Origin: Rehmannia glutinosa
Taxonomy: Eukaryota > Streptophyta > Magnoliopsida > Lamiales > Orobanchaceae
DNA length: 64,000 nucleotides
Assembly (NCBI GenBank): GCA_016081115.2
Contig: JABTTQ020000654.1
Location: 372,001-436,000 of the forward strand
Reading direction: 5' to 3'
Shown piece after piece: positions 57,135 through 64,000 of the stretch. Each line of letters opens with the position of its first letter. The stretch's first letter is position 1. The notes beneath the pieces were generated by a model. The model was not told the DNA's origin and ran no database searches. It saw only the letters and a program-made list of their open reading frames with translations. A program made the translations under genes and the position numbers.

Positions 57135-59709
57135 ATGGCATCTGATTCGTTTACTACGATGGCTGCACCTCCTGCTCATCGCAAGAAACCGGTGGAGTTT
57201 TCCAGAGTCGACTTCAAAAGCTGGAAACAGAAGATGCACTTTTACCTCACTACGTTGGGTCTGTCTCGTTTCCTGAAGGAGGACCCTCCTACCATTGGCG
57301 AAAAAGAATCCAACAACCAAAGAAGGATCGCTGTGGATGATTGGCATAACAACAATTTCTTTTGTCGAAACTACATTTTGAACGGGCTTAGAGACACCCT
57401 CTATAACGTCTACAGTTCGTTCAAAACATCCAAAAATTTGTGGGACTCATTGGAGAAGAAATATAAAATAGGAGATGCCGGCACAAAGAAATTTATTGTC
57501 TGCAAATTTCTGGATTATAAGATAGTTGATACCAAAACGATGATCAGCCAAGTGCAAGAAATAATCATAATTCGCGACTTAGTGTCTGAAGGGATGATTC
57601 TGAATGAGTCTTTCCAAGTGGCTGCAATAATCGAGAAGTTGATGCCATTGTGGAAGGATTTTAAGAATTACCTCAAGCACAAGCGCAAGGAAATGGGGCT
57701 TGAGGATCTGATAGTTCGGCTTTGGATTGAGGAAGACAACTGAAAATCCGAAGTAAAGTCCAGCAAATTTGGAATCGAGGCCAAGGCCAATCTTGCTGAA
57801 TCGAGCACTAGCAAGAAAAGAAAGCATTCCAGAAAAGATAAGGGGAAGAACAAGAAGTTCAAAGGGAATTGCTAAAACTGTGGCAAACCGAATCACATGG
57901 CCAATAATTGCCGATATCCAAAAAAGGGAAATCAAAATGGCAACCAACAACAAGTCATTGTGATCAAGGATAAGTCTGTTCCAATAGGCATGTCAGAGCT
58001 CGATCGCACTGCCATTGTATTTGAAGCCAATATGGTGGATAACCCAATAGAGTGGTGGATAGATACTGGGGCTACTCGTCACATTTGTGCCGACAAGGAG
58101 ATGTTTTCCTCCTACACTATGATAAATGAAAGGAAGTTGTTCATGGACAACTCTTCGACTTCCAACATCGTAAGGCTTGGAAAGGTTGTGCTCAAGTTGT
58201 CTTTTGGAAAAGAGCTTACGTTTGTGGTTGTGCTCCATGTTCCGAATATCCGCAAGAATTTAGTTTCTAGTCCTTTGCTTAGTAAGACCGGGTTTAGACT
58301 AGTGTCTGAGTTCGACAAGTTTGTAATAACCAAGAATGACCAATTTGTTTTATAAGGGGTACCTTGGTAAAAGGCTCTTTAAGATGCCTGCAATGTCTGT
58401 TTTCCGCCAAGAGGAGAAAAATAAAAATATTACTTTTGTTTACTTGTTGGATTGTTCTAATTTATGGCAAGATAGATTAGGACATGTAAACTTCAACATA
58501 ATTAAAAGGTTAGTGAATTTAGAATCAACACCTACGTTTAAATAGATTCACAAGACAAATGTGAAATTTGTGTTGAAGCAAAAGTGGCCAAAACACCATT
58601 TCATTCAGTAACGAGAAGTACCAAACCACTTGAGTTAATTTAAACAGATGTGTGTGATTTAAAACTTGTGGAAACTCGAGGTTGGAAAAAGTACTTTATA
58701 ATGTTTATTGACGATTGCACAGGATATTGTTATGTATATCTTTTGAAAGAAAAGATGAAGCTTTAGTGGCTTTTAAAACTTATAAGAATGAAGTTGAAAA
58801 TCAGCTTAATTTGAAAATTAAGATGATTCGAAGTGATAGAGGCATAGAGTATGTTGCTCCATTTGAAGAATTATGCTCGGAAGTAGGTGTAATTCATCAA
58901 ACGATAGCTCCCTACTCACCTCAATCAAATTTAATTGCAGAACGCAAAAATTGTACTATTAAGAAGATGATGAATGTAATGTTAATAAGTTCTGGCTTAC
59001 CCCAAAACTTGTTGGGGGAAGCTATACTTTATGCAAACTACATTCTTAATAAGATCCCACACAAAGGTAAAAATGAAACTCCATATGAGTTATGGAAAGG
59101 ATGAAAACCGTCATATGAAAACCTTATAGTGTGGGGGTGTTTGGCTAAAGTCGAAGTACCTAAGCCAAAACAAGTTAGAATCGGTCCAAAGACGATTGAT
59201 TGCTTTTTCATTGGATATGCTAACAATAGTAGGGCATATCGTTTTTTGTCCACAAGTCAGCTATTCCTGATATATATGATGGAAAGATCATACAATCAAG
59301 GAATGTTATATTCTTCGAGAATATCTTTCCGAATAAAGAAAGGAAAGAAGAAAGTTCGAATAAATGAACTTATGAAACTACAAGGTTACCTTAAAGTGAT
59401 GATGAAGAGGAACCAAGACGCAGTAAAAGGAAAAAAGTAGCTAAGTCTTTTGGTCCTGATATTCTCACTTAAATGTTAGAAAATGAACCTAGAGCTATTC
59501 AAAAAGCTTTGTCTAGTCCAAAAGTTCCTCTCTGGAAAGACGCTATCAATAATAAAATAGATTCCATCATGCAAAATAATACTTGGGAGTTGGTTGATCT
59601 CCCACCGGGTTGCAAACTTTTGGGATGCATATGGATCCTTAAAAGGAAGTATAAAGCAGATGTATCTATAGATTACTACAAAGCCCATTTGGTTGTTAAA
59701 GGGTTTTAA
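57135..59709 (+). pseudogene. Truncated copia element D (gag to start of RT)
   Basis: Gag starts MASDSFTTMAAPPAHRKK and has FKSWKQKMHFYLTTLGLSRF and SLEKKYKIGDAGTKKF. The knuckle is preceded by a stop that replaces its first or second Cys region, leaving NCGKPNHMANNC. Protease: WWIDTGATRHICAD. Integrase: MIRSDRGIEYVAPFEELCSE and APYSPQSNLIAERKN, with Asp and Glu catalytic residues kept. RT begins WKDAINNKIDSIMQNNTWEL and ends at HLVVKGF, where the sequence is cut at 59709. No LTRs were found, so it is a truncated relic. It belongs to a different copia lineage from A, B, C and E. Confidence 0.8.
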
Positions 59710-61108
59710 ATAAATTTGGTCCAAAACTATAAGGGCCTTGAAGCCCAAGCCCAACCCCGACAGTGCGCGCGCAAGTGTTTTTGAACCAAACTCACAATCA
59801 TGTAGGTCCTCACCTCTTTGAAAACTTTTGTGCCCCAAGGGCCCAAACCCATTAGTCCAACTTGGGCGATATCAATAAAGCAATTTTTGGATATCTATTC
59901 TATGTGGGATGAAGCTTTTCTCATTCCCCACATTTTCCATTTTTCATATCAATTTCTTGTTTTAAGTGGCTGACTTGTAGCATTAATTTCTCATTCACCC
60001 AGGATTGGTTTTGAGAAATTCAAAATGTTAATCTCATCTACTCACTTAGTAGAATTTTAACATATAATTTAATTCCATTTTTTACCAATGGAAACCACTT
60101 AAATATTTGGTCAAAATTGGGCCAATACCCAATTTCTTCAAATAAAAATTCCAACAATCCACCACATAAATGAAATTAATGCGTGCATGTATGCAAATTT
60201 GCTTGAAAGTATCGGCGAACTGTTATTGCATCTGAATAGGTAGTTTGTGGCTTTAAACCTTCCTTAGTAAAATACTATCGGATTTACTAGTTTCTTAGCA
60301 ACGCGATGTCTTGAACTACTCAGTCATTTGTGTAAACTGAGACAATAATATTTACACAATAACAATTCTAACACTTGTTGTCACGTTGTGTCCATTTTGG
60401 CCCTGGACCATATCTTAGATTCATAAGTGTTTATTTTAAGTACCCATTACTTCTCACTTATATATGTGATCTCCTATTAGAGATTATCATGCTACTCCAC
60501 ATTTCGGAATAGGAATCACTAAAAGTCTTAAACTTAACCTCACCACATTCAATAGGTTTCTATTTCACTTGGAAGTTCCAGGAATGAGCTAACATATTTT
60601 CCAAGTGTACATCTAAACATTCATAACGTAGTTGTCCCATTGAACCAAGGTCTTTGGATCTCCAATTCACAAGATTGTGTTACCGCTATGAACATTCTTT
60701 ATTTTGTGGAATTTAAACTCATTCCCCTTAACCGTTTATATAATTGATCTCCATTTATTCCTTTTGTGAGCGGATTCGCTAGGTTTTCCTTTAACTTTAC
60801 ATAGTCAACCGAAATAACTCCATTTTAAATCAACTGTCTAATGGTATTATATCTCCGACGAATATGTCTAGACTTATCATTATACATACTACTTTGTACC
60901 CTTCCAATTGCTGATTGACTATCACAATATATCAAAACAGCAGGCACCAGCTTATTCAAACAAGGAATATCTTCTATGAAGTTTCTAAGTCATTCTGCTT
61001 CTTCTCCATCTTTATCTAAAGTAATGAACTCGGATTCCATAGTGGATCGAGCGATGCATGTTTTCTTAGAAGACATCCACGACACTGCTCCTCCCCTATT
61101 GTGAAAAC
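59710..61108 (-). pseudogene. 3' end of another copia element (RNase H plus LTR), minus strand
   Basis: On the minus strand, RNase H reads VSWMSSKKTCIARSTMESEF, with a stop soon after, and then LIYCDSQSAIGR and VDYVKLKENLANPLTKGING (about 61090-60740). The polypurine-like ATGTGGTGGAT and LTR start TGTTGGAATTTTTATTTG are at about 60170-60120. The LTR runs to roughly 59720, where it meets copia D. Its 5' part is replaced by Sirevirus-like element E. Confidence 0.7.
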
Positions 61109-62030
61109 TGTTAGATAAATTTTTATCGTAATTTTGATGATTTTATTTAACTGAGTTTTTTACCAAAACAATATCCTTAAATGTTGTCCAACCGGTGGGT
61201 CGACCGGTGCCTGGGATGATTCATTTTTTGGCCAACTCCCTGTATTCTCTTTTCAGTGTGTTGGACCGGTCTAACAGGGGGTAGACGGTCGGTCGAAAGC
61301 ACCCTTGGACCGGTCCAGTGTAGTGTATTTTTGTTGTACAATTCAAATTTCTCTATTAGTGTTCGACCGGTCGACCTCAAGATTTATCAGCAAACTATCT
61401 GTTGAGCAACAGACAACTTTTCATCATTTTAAGGGATTGATTTTTAACAGCTATAATCTCGATTTAACTTGCATTTTTTTGTAGATTTCAATCTTCAAGG
61501 AGGAGCCTGTGTCTGGAAATCAAATTCAAGACCTCTCCTATAAATATATGAAGGATTGAAGCAACAAGATACAACAACACAAGCTATACAATCACAAGCA
61601 AACTCTTGTTCTTCACTTTCATATCTTGTTGTAATTAGCCTAAGTCTTTCACTTGCACATCTTGAGTACTAGGCTTCATTCTTGATTACACTTTCACTTC
61701 AAAGTTGTATACTTCATAATCGAGTTGTAATCTGGAATTTATTTTCATCATCCAAAATAAGATATCATTGTTAGTGTTCTTGTGGTAAGAGCACACTTGT
61801 GTGGTTTTAGGTGTTGAAGAGTGTAGTACTCTTCATAGGTGTTAGAAAATTGTGGTAATCTACTTGTTGGTGTTGTAAGAAGAGTGTGGTACTCTTCAAA
61901 GGTGAAGGTGTAATAGTTTTTGTAACTATTAATAATTGTTTTTTCCTTTTTGAAATCCACTTCGGATATACCGGGGTGGTAGAGAACGTAGTCCCTAGGT
62001 GGGGTGAAGCTCTATAAATCATCTAGTGTT

Positions 62031-63192
62031 GTTTAAATTTTCGTAATTACATTCTTGCTATCAATCGTACATTCGAAAAAGCGGGTGAAACTCGAAAAAT
62101 CGGCATAATCTTTTTACCCCCCTCTAGATTATCGTAGCCACTTGGACTAACAAGTGGTATCAGAGCCAACTCTTTGGCAAGCTCTTTTCTTCATTGCGAG
62201 TAAAGAGGAAAGATCCATGGCTACAAATGAAAGCTACCTCACCACCGACGCCTCCACCAACAAGCCGTATCTATTCGACGCTAATAATTATGCTTTTTGG
62301 AAAGATCGAATGGAGTGCTTTTTACAAAGGTACGGTTTTGATATATAGAATGGGTCATTGAAGGGATAGCACAACCAACCAAGAAATTGGAAGACGGCAC
62401 CTCGGTTCTCAAGACCTTCAAGGAATTTGATGACAACGACAAGAAGTCATTCTCTCTAAACCGTAAGGCTTTGAATATTTTACATTGCTCACTCACCGCC
62501 ACCGAATACAACTTTATTAGAGGAATAAGGTCCGCACATGAAGTTTGGGAAAAATTGGAAACCATCTATGAGGGTACAAACAAAGTCAAACAAGCAAGAA
62601 AGACCATGCTTGTTTAAATTTCCGTAATTACATTATTGTTATCATTCGTACATTTGAAAAAACGGGCGACTCGGAAAATTGGCATAATCTTTTTACCCCT
62701 CTAGATTATCGTAGTCACTTGGACTAACAAGTGGTATCAGAGCCAAACTCTTTGGCAAACTTGTTTCTTCATTGCGAGTAAAGAGGAAAGATCCATGGCT
62801 ACGAGTGAAAGCTACCTCACCACCGACGCCTCCACCAACAAGCCACATCTATTCGACGCCAACAATTATGTTTTTTGGAAAGACCGAACGGAGTGCTTTT
62901 TACAAGGGTGCGGTTTTGATATATGGAATGGGACATTGAAGGGATAGCACAACCAACCAAGAAATTGGAAGACGGCACCTCGGTTCTCAAGACCTTCAAG
63001 GAATTTGATGACAACGACATTAAGTCATTTCTCTAAACGGTAAGGCTTTGAATATTTTACATTGTTCACTCACCGCCACCGAATACAACCTTATTAGAGG
63101 AATAAGGTCCGCACATGAAGTTTGGGAAAAAATGGAAACCATCTATGAGGGTACAAACAAAGTCAAACAAGCAAGAAAGACCATACTTGTTA
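62031..63192 (+). repeat. Tandem duplication of LTR tail, primer site and gag start in element E
   Basis: Unit 1 runs from GTTTAAATTT at 62031; unit 2 restarts at 62612. The offset is 581 at the start and 578 at the gag ATGs (62217 and 62795). The junction is the short shared string TTGTTTAAATT. Both units carry LTR tail, primer site and the first 130 or so gag codons. Confidence 0.85.
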
Positions 63193-63900
63193 AAGACTTT
63201 GAAAAGTTCATTATGCTTGATGGAGAAAATATTTCACTTGACAACATAGTCAATCCTCTAGTGGCACTTGGAAAAATCATATCCGAAGAAGATAAAGTTA
63301 CCAAAGTTCTAAATGCTCTCCCGGATCATGGTCGGAAAAGGTGACGGCAATTACTTAAAGCTCAAAATCTTGAAACACTCAAATTTGATGAGCTCATTGG
63401 GAACCTCCTCATCTATGAAGTGTATCTTAAGGAGATGAAAAATTCCAAACCATCCACCTCTCAATCGGGTATGCAAATTATTCCTAAAGGCTTAGCATCT
63501 TCATCTAATATTTCATATTATGCTAGAGGATGATGAGGATACGACCGCTCTTGTTCGAAAATTTGCCAAATTTGTGAATAAAAATAAAGCAAGAAAATCA
63601 AGAGACAGCTCGTATTTGAAATGGGAGAAATCCGGGCACTACATTGCCGATTTCCCGAAATTGGCGGAGGAGGAGCAAAAGAAGAAAAAACATTTTTCCC
63701 AAGAAGAAAGCTCTAAATGTCGAAGCAAAAATGTGGGATGAGTGACTTACCATCCGACGAGGAAGAAGAAGCCGGAAATGGTCTCATCGCCATAGACGAT
63801 GAAAACAATGAGATACGCTCTAACTCTCCAATTTCAAAATACTTCTAAGAAAAATGACCAAGGTCCGATTTTCATACGTGCTAGTAGTTCTAATAATCTT
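62217..63900 (+). pseudogene. Gag of Sirevirus-like element E (start duplicated)
   Basis: Copy 1 starts MATNESYLTTDASTNKPYLF and stops after YGFDI. Copy 2 starts at 62795 with the same layout and a stop after the corresponding FDIWNG region. Then come SAHEVWEKMETIYEGTNKVK and EEDKVTKVLNALP. The knuckle reads SYLKWEKSGHYIADF: all three Cys positions are lost (Tyr, Trp, Phe) and only His is kept. The sequence has frameshifts and the coiled-coil region is mostly deleted before 63840. It is the most decayed of the three related gags. Confidence 0.8.
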
Positions 63901-64000
63901 ATTTATTTTTATTGTGGTAAAAATGGACACACACTTGTAAATTGAAAATAACTTTAGCTATTTTTGGAAACCCAAAGGTCTCAAAACTAACCTCCATGGA

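Larger units (their letters stand above)
61109..64000 (+). mobile_element. Sirevirus-like copia element E, left part, runs off the window
   Basis: The LTR is 61109-62152 (TGTTAGATAAATT...GACTAACA). The TATA box TATAAATA is at 61539-61546. GACCGGTC-type motifs are at 61190-61380. Primer site TGGTATCAGAGCC is at 62155. The segment from the LTR end through the first part of gag is duplicated in tandem. The right end lies outside, so its target duplication cannot be tested. Confidence 0.8.

Noticed and set aside
1..64000. A new multi-gene defence or biosynthetic system
   Set aside because: I read both strands and found only four host genes and transposon sequences; no cluster of unexplained conserved genes is present.

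Overview
The window is nuclear DNA of a flowering plant, most likely a core eudicot. The evidence is spliced genes with GT-AG introns, a plastid-targeted ribosomal protein gene, a plant-specific NPG-type TPR gene, Ty1/copia and Ty3/gypsy retrotransposons primed by plant tRNAs, and many small non-autonomous DNA transposons in AT-rich DNA. I cannot name the species.

Region 1 (1-13 kb) holds the host genes. A U2AF-like splicing-factor gene enters from the left edge (+ strand, last five exons, stop at 1824). A two-exon gene for plastid ribosomal protein bL28c follows (+, 4840-6716). Next is a five-exon NPGR1-like gene (-, 12654 to 7783), complete except for one extra base in an A-run of exon 3. 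Its introns hold at least four copies of a MITE family with 9-bp target duplications. From memory, the U2AF-like/bL28c neighbour pair also exists in Arabidopsis.

Region 2 (13-27.3 kb) is gene-poor. It contains hAT-type, CACTA-type and Mutator-type small elements, one secreted glycine-rich protein gene (-, 19021 to 18093, apparent frameshift), a 20-kb minisatellite, a degraded hAT transposase fragment, a patchwork filler sequence, and a 3.5-kb element with terminal inverted repeats (23702-27186).

Region 3 (27.3-56.3 kb) is a nest of transposons. A small hAT-like element (ends 27334 and 56302, 8-bp target duplication) was split by a Tnt1/Tork-like copia element (27699-55977). That copia received two further insertions. 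One is an Athila-like gypsy element in its integrase (30965-44681, - strand), itself invaded by a Sirevirus-like copia chain (34231-40929, - strand). The other is a Sirevirus-like copia in its right LTR (47396-55560, + strand, perfect 5-bp duplication). Target duplications and split reading frames fix the relative order of most insertions.

Region 4 (56.3-64 kb) holds a truncated copia (57135-59709, +), the 3' end of an oppositely oriented copia (59710-61108, -), and a third Sirevirus-like element (61109 to the window end) with an internal 580-bp tandem duplication. All retrotransposon reading frames are broken. I found no tRNA or rRNA gene, no CRISPR array, and no gene cluster resembling a new biochemical or defence system. 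The unusual content is transposon structure.
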